A stretch of 64,000 nt of DNA from Defluviimonas salinarum (lineage in GTDB: Bacteria > Pseudomonadota > Alphaproteobacteria > Rhodobacterales > Rhodobacteraceae), in assembly GCF_026013545.1 (NCBI RefSeq), contig NZ_JAPDOG010000011.1:84473-148472 (forward strand). Reading direction: 5' to 3'. The stretch's first letter is position 1. Each line of letters starts with the position of its first letter. The notes beneath the pieces are model-generated. The model saw only the letters and a list, made by a program, of their open reading frames with translations. It ran no database searches and was not told the DNA's origin. Position numbers and translations under genes: made by a program. Positions 24,340 through 33,017 of this stretch are shown one piece after another.

Positions 24340-25284
24340 TCACTCAAGGTCGGCGGAGAGCGACGGGATCTCGCCGGTGTCAACGATCAGGGCGTCCCGC
24401 TCGCTGACGCTTCGGACCTTCCACTCCGTCGGGTCGGACTGGAACGAGGCGTCGCTCACGATCTGCACGGTCCTGCTGCCGATCCGCATCTGGCCGTCCT
24501 CCTCGGTGACGCCGAAATCGGCATCCGCGAGAACCATGCGGTCCATCATGCCCTGAGCCACCAGGCGGCGATACTGCAGCATGCCCTGGTAGTCCTGCTT
24601 CAGGCGATCGAGGCGGGTGTCGAACTCGGCATCCGCGAGCGCGACGCCAGCCTCCCAGCCCTCCCCGAACCACCCCTCGAAGAGATCGAGCTCCTCACCA
24701 TGGCCCGGCATGAGGCTGCGCGCAGGCTCCTCGGGCGAACCCGCCGTGAAGACCAGGTAGTCGCGCCAGGTCGGTGCGACGGGCGCGATGCGGCCCGGGC
24801 GAACGATGGTGAGGTATTCGTCAGCGACGCTCGCCTCGCGGCCCTCGGCATCGGTAACGAACGCGTCGAAGGAGCGCGAGACCACCGGCGGCACGACGAC
24901 ACCGGCCTTGACCGGGGCGGCAGAGACCAGCCGGTTGAAATCGAAAACCTCGGAAAGGTCGGAGGACCGCGCCTCGAGCCGGCCAGCGATCTCCCAGGAG
25001 CGGCGGGCGAAGCCCATCTGCGAGCCGTAGCTCTGGGCCGCCTCCTTCAGCGCATCCGCCCGGATCCGGGTCACCTCCCCGACCTTGGCGTCAGGATTGT
25101 AGACCGGGATACGGATGGCGTCGGCGGACGCCGGCGGAGCCTTTCCGATACGCAGGTCATCGGTCTTGGCCCCGACCATCGGGGGATTGAGGTCGGAGGC
25201 CTTACCGCGCTCGAGTGCCGGCTGCATGCAGCCGGCAAGGGTCAGGCCCGAAAGGGTCAGAAGGATCATGGCGCGGACTTTCAT
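24340..25284 (-). CDS. dotC: DotC (TraI-like) outer-membrane lipoprotein
   Basis: 314 aa. Lipobox LAGC with Cys19 (MKVRAMILLTLSGLTLAGC). The following DotC domain includes IRIPVYNPDAK..., ALKEAAQSYGSQMGFARRSWEI, and TWRDYLVF, all typical of DotC. DotC and DotD form part of the outer-membrane ring with DotH. Lies 4 nt after dotD and 7 nt before dotB, in the order dotD-dotC-dotB found in Legionella and IncI. Confidence 0.85.
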   Translation of the reverse strand: MKVRAMILLTLSGLTLAGCMQPALERGKASDLNPPMVGAKTDDLRIGKAPPASADAIRIPVYNPDAKVGEVTRIRADALKEAAQSYGSQMGFARRSWEIAGRLEARSSDLSEVFDFNRLVSAAPVKAGVVVPPVVSRSFDAFVTDAEGREASVADEYLTIVRPGRIAPVAPTWRDYLVFTAGSPEEPARSLMPGHGEELDLFEGWFGEGWEAGVALADAEFDTRLDRLKQDYQGMLQYRRLVAQGMMDRMVLADADFGVTEEDGQMRIGSRTVQIVSDASFQSDPTEWKVRSVSERDALIVDTGEIPSLSADLE

Positions 25285-25287
25285 GCC

Positions 25288-25776
25288 TCAGCCTCCGTAA
25301 CGGATTTCGATCGTGCGGGCCGAGGGATTGAAGCCGATATCGGCGTACCCGTGGGCCATCGCGCCAGCCCGACGGACCACGCCGAAGAGCGGCTCCTCGT
25401 TCGCGGTGATCGTGATCATCATCGGGTTGGCCGGCTTGCGACCGGTGACGCTGAAGCTGTAGCCCGCGCGCGTCGCCATCTCCTCGAGGAAGGGCTCGAC
25501 CGGACCCTGCCAGTCGGCCGTGACCGGCTGGATCGCCTCGGGCGGCAGCACGACGTTGGGCGGGACCGCCTGGCCGGGACCCTGGCGGACCGGGGCGGCG
25601 GTGGCGACCTCGACCTCGGCGATCGCGCGGTTGGCGTTGGCGGAGGTCTCGACGGCCTCCGCGATCCGGCTATCGATCGCTTCGATCGGCGGGACTTCGG
25701 CGGTCTTCTCCGTCATGGAGCCACAGGCCGAGACGATGGCCGCCATGACAAGCACTGATGCTGTCGTTTTTCTCAT
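25288..25776 (-). CDS. dotD: DotD (TraH-like) outer-membrane lipoprotein
   Basis: 162 aa. Lipobox VSAC with Cys18. The C-terminal part, WQGPVEPFLEEMATRAGYSFSVTG ... VFGVVRRAG-type region, matches DotD, whose fold is like the N-domain of secretins. Works with DotC to localise DotH. It heads the leftward operon; a dispersed TGCGAAAA motif lies 55 nt upstream, in a place consistent with a promoter or operator. Confidence 0.85.
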   Translation of the reverse strand: MRKTTASVLVMAAIVSACGSMTEKTAEVPPIEAIDSRIAEAVETSANANRAIAEVEVATAAPVRQGPGQAVPPNVVLPPEAIQPVTADWQGPVEPFLEEMATRAGYSFSVTGRKPANPMMITITANEEPLFGVVRRAGAMAHGYADIGFNPSARTIEIRYGG

Positions 25777-25830
25777 GGATGTATCCTGCGTTCTCCTGAT
25801 GGAACCTGGCGCAACCTAGCATTCATGGGG

Positions 25831-25842
25831 TATGCGAAAAAA
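25831..25842 (+). promoter_or_regulatory. TGCGAAAA dispersed motif upstream of dotD
   Basis: TATGCGAAAAAA, 55 nt upstream of dotD on the opposite strand. Confidence 0.5.
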
Positions 25843-26253
25843 GGTGAGATCGCATTGCGCCCAGCCTGGTGGCACGGTTTATTGTGGAAAACCGGCCGAT
25901 CACTGGCGCGAGGCGCGGCAGCGACGGACTGGCGCACGAGGGTTCGTTTGCGCAGGTCGGCTCGATAATCAAGAAAATAAAGGGTGCGGCACCTCTCTTC
26001 CGGTGGCGCCGCACCACCTGCCCCGCCGCCAAAGCAAGCCCGCGCATACGCCGGATACGGGTTTTATCCGCCGATGGATGCGGCTGCAGGCGCGCCGGCT
26101 TTCGAGCCACTTTTTCCCGCCATTAAACACTCAACTCAAGGAAATCATGAGGTAATTCAAAAATGGATGGAGATAATCTATTTCCACCCGCCCGAAGGCG
26201 GCCAGGCCGGCCCAGAGCCCCGCAAGGACACCCTCGGAGGCTTCCGGCGGGGT

Positions 26254-26264
26254 GTGCGAAAAAT
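26254..26264 (+). promoter_or_regulatory. TGCGAAAA dispersed motif in the spacer
   Basis: GTGCGAAAAAT about 210 nt upstream of the recombinase start. Confidence 0.4.
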
Positions 26265-26438
26265 AGATTTAGAAGCCCTACCACGTTTCGTTTTTCGCGC
26301 TTATAAAGTCTGGAGGCGGCGGCGGAGATTGCTGCTTCGTGGGTGGTGGTCCGGCGCTTCGGCGCGGCGCCACCGCCAAGCGGAGCGAAGCGAGGCGCCA
26401 GTAGGAGCGGGCTTTAGCCTGCCCGATAATATGGGGTG

Positions 26439-26456
26439 AACCTGACGGTTCAGGTT
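26439..26456. repeat. Perfect palindrome upstream of recombinase
   Basis: AACCTGA, CGGT, TCAGGTT: 7-bp arms with 4-nt spacer, ending about 12-24 nt before the recombinase start. Possible operator or core site. Confidence 0.45.
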
Positions 26457-26467
26457 TATCGTGCGAA

Positions 26468-27775
26468 TTGGGGGGAACCTTGGAACAGTATGTGAACGCC
26501 CTGAACAGGATCGCGGATTGCGTCGAGAAACGGGCGGCCATCCTCAAGCGGGTTCCGGTGCTCGCCGATCTCGCGGAGCAGACCTCGATCCGCTCGAAGG
26601 CCCTGTCGAAATCGACCATCAATCTCGAGATCGCCGCCATCAGAAAGGTCGTGGCGGCCGTCGAGATCGAGGATGGCCTTCTCGCCTGGCCCGAAGGAAC
26701 CCATCCCAGGGACTGGATGGCCGATGCTCCGGCCGAAGATCTCGACGGACTTCGGGTCTCTCTCGACCGGCCTTACCGGACCATCATGGATGATGCCGGA
26801 AAGCTTCTCGAGCGCGACATGGAGGTGGCGCGCCGGAACGGTTTCGATCTGGGCGAGGAGGAGATGATCGAGCTGCTCTCCGGCAAGCGTGGCAACAATG
26901 GGCCGCGCCATGACCAGAAGGCGCAGCGCCACCTGACCTGGCGTGACCTGATGGCGCTCGAGATCGAGCTCAGCGACCACGATCCACTCGACTCCCTGAC
27001 CAGCCTCAAGTCCGGCAAGACCCGGCTCGAGGGGACGCTGCGGCTCTTCATCAACGTGACGTGGTTCACCGGCATGCGGCCGGTGGAGGTCTGGGCCTGC
27101 TGCCTGATGGTGCCGCGCACCGACATCCCCTTCACCCAGGAGATGCGCGACATGATCGTTGCAGATCCCGCCAGGGCGATCGGCGAGGACCTGATGATGA
27201 CCGTCGAGCAGGCCGCGACCCATACCGGCGACAGCCTGGGAATGACCGCACGCAACGCGATGATCCGCGCCGGCGCCCCTTGCGTTCTCATGATCACCTC
27301 AGCCAAGACCCGAAACGCCAATCCCGAGCTGAAATCCCCCTACCGGCTGCAGATCCTCAAGGACATTCCGCTGCGCCAGCTCAACCTGATCGCGCTCGCC
27401 ACCCAGGGCCGACGGCTGCGGCTTACGGACAAGCGCAAGGACAGCATCCGCGCCTCGATGACCAAGCTCCTGAAGGCAGCGGCCCGGCGCGAGCCTCTGC
27501 TGGCGGATCTCAACCTCAACCTCTACGCCTTCCGGCACAGCTTCGCGACCCGCGCCAAGCGCGCCATGGACAGTCACGAGGCGGCGGCGCTGACCGGGCA
27601 TACCTCGGAGGCTACACTCCATGTCTACGGCGAGCGGAACGTGCGCAAGGGCGGCAAGACGAAGATGCGCAACGAGGACTGGTTGCCATCGCCCGACCCG
27701 GTCTTCGCCGCCATGATCAAGGAAATCTGGGAACGCCCTTCCGGGACCGGCCCCGCGGCGGCACCCAAGATGTGA
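26468..27775 (+). CDS. Tyrosine recombinase/integrase
   Basis: 435 aa. C-terminal catalytic domain: Arg in TGMRPVEVW (box I), NLYAFRHSFATR (box II, where the usual first His is Tyr), and LTGHTSEATLHVYG carrying the final His and the Tyr nucleophile. The N-terminal half (1-200) is a helical core-binding domain with little similarity to known ones. Site-specific recombination is expected; the target could be a plasmid dimer-resolution site, an integration site, or a shufflon. The start is uncertain: TTG at 26468, TTG at 26480 with a GGGGG SD close by, or GTG at 26492. Not adjacent to pilV, which argues against Rci. Confidence 0.75.
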   Translation: MGGTLEQYVNALNRIADCVEKRAAILKRVPVLADLAEQTSIRSKALSKSTINLEIAAIRKVVAAVEIEDGLLAWPEGTHPRDWMADAPAEDLDGLRVSLDRPYRTIMDDAGKLLERDMEVARRNGFDLGEEEMIELLSGKRGNNGPRHDQKAQRHLTWRDLMALEIELSDHDPLDSLTSLKSGKTRLEGTLRLFINVTWFTGMRPVEVWACCLMVPRTDIPFTQEMRDMIVADPARAIGEDLMMTVEQAATHTGDSLGMTARNAMIRAGAPCVLMITSAKTRNANPELKSPYRLQILKDIPLRQLNLIALATQGRRLRLTDKRKDSIRASMTKLLKAAARREPLLADLNLNLYAFRHSFATRAKRAMDSHEAAALTGHTSEATLHVYGERNVRKGGKTKMRNEDWLPSPDPVFAAMIKEIWERPSGTGPAAAPKM

Positions 27776-27834
27776 AAACCAATCCACAGATTGTGAAAAT
27801 CTGGAGATTGTCCGGCGAGCCCGCCATGATATGA

Positions 27835-27844
27835 TATGCGAATA
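27835..27844 (+). promoter_or_regulatory. TGCGAA motif variant and palindrome
   Basis: TATGCGAATA variant, followed at 27846-27860 by a perfect palindrome GGGAGT-GAT-ACTCCC, 32 nt before the next start. Together they look like an operator/promoter region. Confidence 0.4.
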
Positions 27845-27891
27845 TGGGAGTGATACTCCCGGAGAGTAACACGCCCACCCCGGAGACCAGC

Positions 27892-28344
27892 ATGTACGGA
27901 TTCTACGACCCTGCCAGCCTTTCGATCGGCGACACGATAGCTGTCATCGACTTCATCAGCGCCCACAACGCCTCCGACGTGACCAAGGTCGAGATCCGCA
28001 CCGCCGAAGAGGCGCGCGAGGTCTCGGCGGCCCTCGAGGCGCAGAAGACCTTCGGCATCACCACGCGCAAGGGCGATATGCGCGAGATCCGCGGCTCGGT
28101 CGCGTTCCTCTCCCAGGGCTCGGACGAGGCGCTGCTGTCGCCCGAGAGCGACACGAAGAAGACAATCCCCCTCAAGATGGGATTTGCGGTTTCGAAGAAC
28201 CTCCTGCCGATGGCCGGATTCGTCATCGCCCAGGCCGCCGAGCAGGACGGCGCCCTCATCGTCCACAAGATGGCGATGAAGTCCTACCTGCCGATGCCGG
28301 AGTCCCGGCCCTCGATTTTCGACAACCGCTCCAACCTGAACTGA
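27892..28344 (+). CDS. Unknown soluble protein
   Basis: 150 aa, no signal or membrane helix. N-terminal MYGFYDPASLSIGDTIAVIDFI with a middle acid/basic mix; a C-terminal PLKMGFAVSKNLLPMAGFVIAQAAEQDGA stretch. No recognised family. Start 27892 has a clear SD (CGGAGACC, 7 nt away); an alternative ATG at 27844 would overlap the palindrome and lacks an SD. Upstream palindrome and motif suggest regulation. Confidence 0.5.
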   Translation: MYGFYDPASLSIGDTIAVIDFISAHNASDVTKVEIRTAEEAREVSAALEAQKTFGITTRKGDMREIRGSVAFLSQGSDEALLSPESDTKKTIPLKMGFAVSKNLLPMAGFVIAQAAEQDGALIVHKMAMKSYLPMPESRPSIFDNRSNLN

Positions 28345-28436
28345 TCCTGGTCCGGGGCGAAGGCCGCCCCGGATCGACCCGGCCCTCGGGCCTGATGCCA
28401 TTTCCCGAAAAGACCAGACCAACAAGGAAATCCTGA

Positions 28437-29744
28437 ATGAAGATTGCGGTCATCGGTACCGGTTATGTCGGGCTTGTCTCCGGCGTTTGTTTCTCCGACT
28501 TCGGTCACGAGGTCGTCTGCGTCGACAAGTCCGCCGCCAAGATCGCGACGCTCGAGGCGGGCGGCGTGCCGATCTACGAGCCGGGCCTCGATCAGATCAT
28601 GGCGCGCAACGTCGCCGCCGGCCGGCTGAAATTCACCACCTCGCTCGACGACGCGCTCGAGGACGCACAGGCGGTGTTCATCGCCGTCGGCACACCGACG
28701 CGCCGCGGCGACGGCCATGCCGATCTGACCTATGTCATGGAGGCCGCGGCCGAGATTGCCCGCGGGCTCAAGGGCCACGCGGTCGTCGTGACCAAGTCGA
28801 CCGTGCCGGTCGGCACCAACCGCAAGGTCGCCGAGGTCATGCGCGAGGCCAACCCGGCAGCGGATTTCGATGTCGCTTCGAACCCGGAATTCCTGCGCGA
28901 GGGTTCGGCGATCGAGGATTTCATGCGGCCTGACCGCGTCGTGGTCGGCGCCGAGACCGAGCGCGCCATCGCGGTGATGTCCGACATCTACCGGCCGCTC
29001 TACCTGCGCGACTTCCCGATCGTATTCACGGATCTCGAAAGCGCGGAGATGATCAAGTACGCGGCAAACGCCTTTCTCGCCACCAAGATCTCCTTCATCA
29101 ACGAGATCGCCACGCTCTGCGAGCGCACCGGCGCCGATGTGAGGGCGGTCGCGAAGGGGATGGGCATGGACCGGCGTATCGGCGAGAAGTTCCTGCATGC
29201 CGGGCCGGGCTATGGCGGGTCGTGCTTCCCGAAAGACACCCGGGCGCTCGCCAGGACCGGCCAGGAGCACGGCGCACCCCTGCGCATCGTCGAGACCGTC
29301 ATCCAGGTCAATGACGAGGTCAAGCGGCGCATGGTCGACAAGGTCGTCGATCTCGCCGGCGGCAGCCTCGCGGGCAAGCGGGTGGCGGTGCTCGGTGTGA
29401 CCTTCAAACCCAATACCGACGACATGCGCGACGCACCCTCTCTCACGCTCGTTCCGGCGCTGATTGGCCTTGGTGCCGAGGTTCGCGTGGTCGATCCGCA
29501 GGGCCGCAGGGAGGGTGAGCATCTTCTGCCGGGGGTGGCCTGGCTGGAGGACCCCTACGCGGCCGCCGAGGGTGCCGATCTCGTCGTGATGCTGACCGAG
29601 TGGAACGAGTTCCGGGCGCTCGATCTCGAACGCCTCAGCGGCGTCATGCGCCAGCCCCGGATGGCCGACCTGCGCAACATCTATGACCGCAGGGCGGTTC
29701 TCGACGCGGGTTTCGCGGGTTACGAGGGTGTCGGGCGCTGCTGA
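28437..29744 (+). CDS. ugd: UDP-glucose 6-dehydrogenase
   Basis: 435 aa, full length. Oxidises UDP-glucose to UDP-glucuronate with two NAD+ per substrate, feeding exopolysaccharide or LPS synthesis. N-terminal Rossmann motif GTGYVGLV, the conserved VGTP, the KSTVPVGT segment, EFLREGSA, and the catalytic cysteine in GGSCFPKD at about residue 263 are all present. A chromosomal-type metabolic gene carried between transfer genes; the rest of the pathway is not here. Nearby DUF6270-like protein may also concern polysaccharide. SD AAGGAAATCC precedes the ATG. Ends with a terminator. Confidence 0.9.
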   Translation: MKIAVIGTGYVGLVSGVCFSDFGHEVVCVDKSAAKIATLEAGGVPIYEPGLDQIMARNVAAGRLKFTTSLDDALEDAQAVFIAVGTPTRRGDGHADLTYVMEAAAEIARGLKGHAVVVTKSTVPVGTNRKVAEVMREANPAADFDVASNPEFLREGSAIEDFMRPDRVVVGAETERAIAVMSDIYRPLYLRDFPIVFTDLESAEMIKYAANAFLATKISFINEIATLCERTGADVRAVAKGMGMDRRIGEKFLHAGPGYGGSCFPKDTRALARTGQEHGAPLRIVETVIQVNDEVKRRMVDKVVDLAGGSLAGKRVAVLGVTFKPNTDDMRDAPSLTLVPALIGLGAEVRVVDPQGRREGEHLLPGVAWLEDPYAAAEGADLVVMLTEWNEFRALDLERLSGVMRQPRMADLRNIYDRRAVLDAGFAGYEGVGRC

Positions 29745-29805
29745 AGCCGGAAGGTTCCGCAACAGGCAAGCCCGCCGAAGCATCAGGCCCACCGGCCAGA
29801 CCAGG

Positions 29806-29830
29806 AAGGCCCGCCATTGGCGGGCTTTTT
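29806..29830 (+). terminator. Terminator after ugd
   Basis: AAGGCCCGCC / GGCGGGCTTTTT around an ATT loop. Almost the same cassette recurs at 31217. Confidence 0.85.
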
Positions 29831-29965
29831 CCGGTTGCGGGATCCGATCTTCAGGTCCTGATCGGATGGACTCGCGCCGGGCGGGCGCCGGACATCGCCT
29901 GGCGCTAGGAGAATGACCATCACCGTGCGATGCTTTCCTTTTTACAGTTATGCAATGGGTGATTC

Positions 29966-31150
29966 ATGCTTTATCTGCCCTACGGATCCGACGAGAAGAA
30001 GGTCTCGGTCGGGCAAGCGACCAACAGCCAGCCTTCCCATCTCGGCCTGTCCTACACGGCGCTCGACTTCTCTTTGAAAAAGAACGACGCCGTCTATGCC
30101 ATGGCCGACGGGGTCGTGGTGGCCATCTACAACGAGGCGGTCGACTACAAGAACGGCAACACCGTCTACGACGCTCCGGGACTTCCGGCGCGGCCGGGTG
30201 CTGAAGGGTCGTTCGGCGCGTCAGGCTACGGCAATTTCGTCACCATCCTGCACACGGTCGACATCGATGGCGAGACCATCACGTTCTACGCCACCTATGC
30301 ACACCTGGAGCAAAACAGCATGGGCTCGCTCGAGGTGGGCGCCGCCGTGACGGGTGGCGCCACCTTTCTCGGCGAGGTCGGCTATACCGGGAAGATCATC
30401 GGCGAGCATCTCCATATCCAGGTCGGAACCGAGCTGAATATCCCGCAATTCCCCGCCGAAACCTATGCGTACGCCAAGGGTGACGCGACCGCGGCCAATC
30501 TCGAGCTGATCTCGAAGCTCACCTTCGAGACGGCCGGTAGCGGGGCGCAGACCTGGTCGGACATCATCGCCTACAAGGACAGCTTCGAGAGCACGATAGA
30601 TGTCGCCAAGGTCAAGACGAACATCTCGAAGAGCGGTGACGGGTTCGAGAACCCGGCGCTCGACGGCTGGACGAAACTCGGTGACGTTTCGAGCGAGGTC
30701 TCCTTCGATGTCTTCCAGCCCGGATCATCGAGCCCGGCGACGCCGGTCGAGGGCAGCCGGATGGCGGTCCTGCAATCCCTTGGCGAGGTCACCACGGCCG
30801 ACATCGAGGCTGCCCTGGGGCTCGCCCCCGGTCAACTGCCCGGAACCACCGGCTCGGCCATGACCACGACGGTCAAGCTCTCGGGAAGTGACCACGCGAT
30901 CGGGTTCGAGTTCTACTTCGATGCCGGGGACTATACCCCCTACAACGATGCCGCCTATGTCGTCGTCGACAAGGACGTCTACCTTCTTGCCGACGTCAAC
31001 GGCGTTGGCGACTACGGGGACACGGGCTGGCAGTCCTTCGCCGTCTCGGGGCTCGCCAAGGGCGATCACAGGGTGTCCTTCGTTGTTGTCGATGCGATTG
31101 ATGAGATCCTGAACAGCGCGCTCTACGTGGACGAGTTCCTGATCCTCTGA
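29966..31150 (+). CDS. M23/LytM-type peptidoglycan endopeptidase with C-terminal beta domain
   Basis: 394 aa. The first 170 residues have a LytM-like core: H25-x8-D34 (HLGLSYTALDF), a YGNFVTILH strand, and HLHIQVG (H149 and H151) as zinc ligands. The rest (200-394) is a strand-rich region, ending VDEFLIL, that could be a lectin-like or jelly-roll module. No signal peptide is present, so secretion might be through a type I or holin route, or the start is misplaced. It may trim peptidoglycan during pilus or channel assembly, or be an effector; both are inference. A weak SD precedes the start. Confidence 0.65.
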   Translation: MLYLPYGSDEKKVSVGQATNSQPSHLGLSYTALDFSLKKNDAVYAMADGVVVAIYNEAVDYKNGNTVYDAPGLPARPGAEGSFGASGYGNFVTILHTVDIDGETITFYATYAHLEQNSMGSLEVGAAVTGGATFLGEVGYTGKIIGEHLHIQVGTELNIPQFPAETYAYAKGDATAANLELISKLTFETAGSGAQTWSDIIAYKDSFESTIDVAKVKTNISKSGDGFENPALDGWTKLGDVSSEVSFDVFQPGSSSPATPVEGSRMAVLQSLGEVTTADIEAALGLAPGQLPGTTGSAMTTTVKLSGSDHAIGFEFYFDAGDYTPYNDAAYVVVDKDVYLLADVNGVGDYGDTGWQSFAVSGLAKGDHRVSFVVVDAIDEILNSALYVDEFLIL

Positions 31151-31216
31151 CTTCGCCCGGCCCGGGCCGCAACCCGGGCCCTTTCTCGTTCCCGTTCGAC
31201 CGACCGGCCAAACCAG

Positions 31217-31241
31217 AAGGCCCGCCATTGGCGGGCCTTTC
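31217..31241 (+). terminator. Terminator after the M23-like gene
   Basis: AAGGCCCGCC / GGCGGGCCTTTCC with ATT loop, nearly the same as the terminator after ugd. It may also serve the convergent nuclease gene. Confidence 0.75.
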
Positions 31242-31263
31242 CAGTTTCCGGGAACGCGGCCGG

Positions 31264-32850
31264 TCAGGCGATCTCCGGCTCGTAGGTATCCTCCTCGGGG
31301 CTACGCTCGCCGAGGATGATCCGCGGTGCGTGCTCGCGCACCATATCCTCGATCCCATCGACGAGCTGGGCGATCTCGGTCTTGGCTTCGACCAGCCGCT
31401 CGTATTCGGGACCCTTCTTCTTGCGGGTAAGCAGGAAACGCTCCTGGACCTTCGCGGCCGGCAGCGTCGAGATGCCGATCTCCTCGAGATGGTCGGCGAG
31501 CTTCTCGGCCTCGAGCTTCCTGGCGACCGGCACGCCGGCGGCGAGATAGTCCGCAAGAAGGCCGCCGACGTCCTCGCCCTGCGCGAGCCCGTCATGGAGA
31601 TCGCGCAGGAAGCGCTCAGCCACTTCGGTGTCGAGGCCCTTGGCATCGACCATGAACCCGGCGAGATCGACCTCGGCCGCCTCGGCGATGTCCTTGAGAA
31701 TGCCGTCGTCCCACTTCCGCAACCGGTCGAAGGAGGCCATCTTGAGGTCCATCTTGCCGGTCGCGAGCTCGTGCCATTCCGCGCCCGCGACGGCGATCCG
31801 GGAAATCAGGTCATTCTGGCGCGCCTCGATCTCGGAGCCGAGAATCTTCAGCATCGCGGCCTCGACGCCGAACTGAACGATCGCCTCGTCCTCGAGGGCG
31901 AGCGTGTCGGGCCTCGGCGCATCGGGCACCACTCCCATCATGACGAACTCATGCCAGATCCGGTGGCAGCTCGATGCGAGTTCCTTGGCGAGATCGATGT
32001 CGAAGGCGACCGGGAAGCTCATGATCTTGAAGGAGCGTGCATCGAAGCACTCAACCGACATGACGTCGAACTTGGCGCCGGCGGCCATTGCCAGGATGCC
32101 GTAGTGATGGAGCTGGCAGACATAGTCCTCCGACACCCCGGTTTTTTCATATTCGGAAATCACGTCGGCCGAGGGGCACTTGTAGTCGACGCAGCGCCGG
32201 ACGCCGTCCGGCATGACCACGATGTCATCGGGCGTGCCGATCGAGGCCGGCCGCTTGTCCCAGCGGAAGCCCTTGAGCCTGGCGAGCGCCTCCTTGTCGG
32301 TGCGCGCACCGGTCGCGGCAAGGTACATCTGCTGCAGGACCGGCTCGGCGCGCACGCCGCGGGCCATCTCCTCGGTCGAGGGCTGCGGCGAGAGGATCAG
32401 GAGCTTCTCGAGCACCAGGTTGTGGGCGTCGCCGAAGGTGCCGCGCTTGCCGCGGAAATGCTTCAGGACCGTCCCCGCCTCCGAGCCGCCGATCCCCGAG
32501 GCGCGGCGCACGTGCCAGAGCACGTGACGATGGACGTCGGCTACGGTCGCCTTGCCCTCGCCATGCTCGAGCTCCATGCGGCCGATGGCCATGCGCATGG
32601 TCCGTTCGAGCCAGCGATCGACATTCTCGTCCTTGATCGCGGCGCGCTGCGGCAAGGCGCCGATGAGCGCCGCGAGGCGCAGGCGCGATTCCGCGAAGTC
32701 AGCCGGAGGTGTTGCGGCGGCCTCGGCATCAGCCGCGGCGTCGAAGGCACGGAAGAGCACGAGCGCCTCGGCGAGCGGGAAGGCTGGCGCCTTCTCCGCA
32801 GCCGGTGCGGCAGGTGCCGCATCGCTGACCGGTGTGGCGGGTGTCGTCAT
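31264..32850 (-). CDS. YqaJ-type recombination exonuclease (PD-(D/E)XK)
   Basis: 528 aa. The core signature is visible: RASGIGGSEAGTVL, a Glu in GVRAEPVLQQMY, Asp in SIGTPDDIVVMPDG, and CVDYKCPS supplying the final E/D-x-K-like site. These are PD-(D/E)XK motifs of YqaJ/lambda-exonuclease-like 5'-3' enzymes, which work with a single-strand annealing protein. No annealase was recognised nearby. The last 200 residues are a helical, partly coiled-coil region specific to this protein. A dispersed motif is 14 nt before the start. Convergent with the 29966 gene. Confidence 0.7.
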   Translation of the reverse strand: MTTPATPVSDAAPAAPAAEKAPAFPLAEALVLFRAFDAAADAEAAATPPADFAESRLRLAALIGALPQRAAIKDENVDRWLERTMRMAIGRMELEHGEGKATVADVHRHVLWHVRRASGIGGSEAGTVLKHFRGKRGTFGDAHNLVLEKLLILSPQPSTEEMARGVRAEPVLQQMYLAATGARTDKEALARLKGFRWDKRPASIGTPDDIVVMPDGVRRCVDYKCPSADVISEYEKTGVSEDYVCQLHHYGILAMAAGAKFDVMSVECFDARSFKIMSFPVAFDIDLAKELASSCHRIWHEFVMMGVVPDAPRPDTLALEDEAIVQFGVEAAMLKILGSEIEARQNDLISRIAVAGAEWHELATGKMDLKMASFDRLRKWDDGILKDIAEAAEVDLAGFMVDAKGLDTEVAERFLRDLHDGLAQGEDVGGLLADYLAAGVPVARKLEAEKLADHLEEIGISTLPAAKVQERFLLTRKKKGPEYERLVEAKTEIAQLVDGIEDMVREHAPRIILGERSPEEDTYEPEIA

Positions 32851-32863
32851 GCGGGATCTCCAG

Positions 32864-32875
32864 TTTGCGAAAAAA
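32864..32875 (+). promoter_or_regulatory. TGCGAAAA dispersed motif upstream of the nuclease
   Basis: TTTGCGAAAAAA, beginning 14 nt upstream of the nuclease start on the other strand and preceded (minus reading) by TATTAG, a -10-like hexamer. Confidence 0.5.
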
Positions 32876-33017
32876 CTAATATTTGGCTGCCCTGAAGCTT
32901 AATCGTAAAATCCGAAAATCAGAAGGAGCTCTGGAAAGAGAGAAATCCGGAGAACTCCCTTCAGGGCAAATCTTCGTCACATCATTCCAGGCCATGGGCC
33001 GCAAAATTGGGGGAAAC

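Larger units (their letters stand above)
25777..26467. other. Gene-free, hairpin-rich spacer
   Basis: About 690 bp between dotD (leftward) and the recombinase gene (rightward). Several reading frames exist but none has a signal or convincing codon use. It contains two dispersed motifs (25831, 26254), GC-rich inverted repeats (for example GGTGCGGC / GCCGCACC near 25982-26020), and a perfect palindrome AACCTGA-CGGT-TCAGGTT at 26439-26456. Candidate content: divergent promoters, recombination site for the adjacent recombinase, or oriT. I could not establish which. Confidence 0.5.

Noticed and set aside
25869..26439. Small plus-strand frames in the spacer
   Set aside because: No SD, no codon bias, and they cross hairpins and motif copies.
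26468..27775. Tyrosine recombinase as Rci shufflon recombinase
   Set aside because: Rci genes sit next to pilV and the shufflon. This gene is about 25 kb from pilV; the role is left open.
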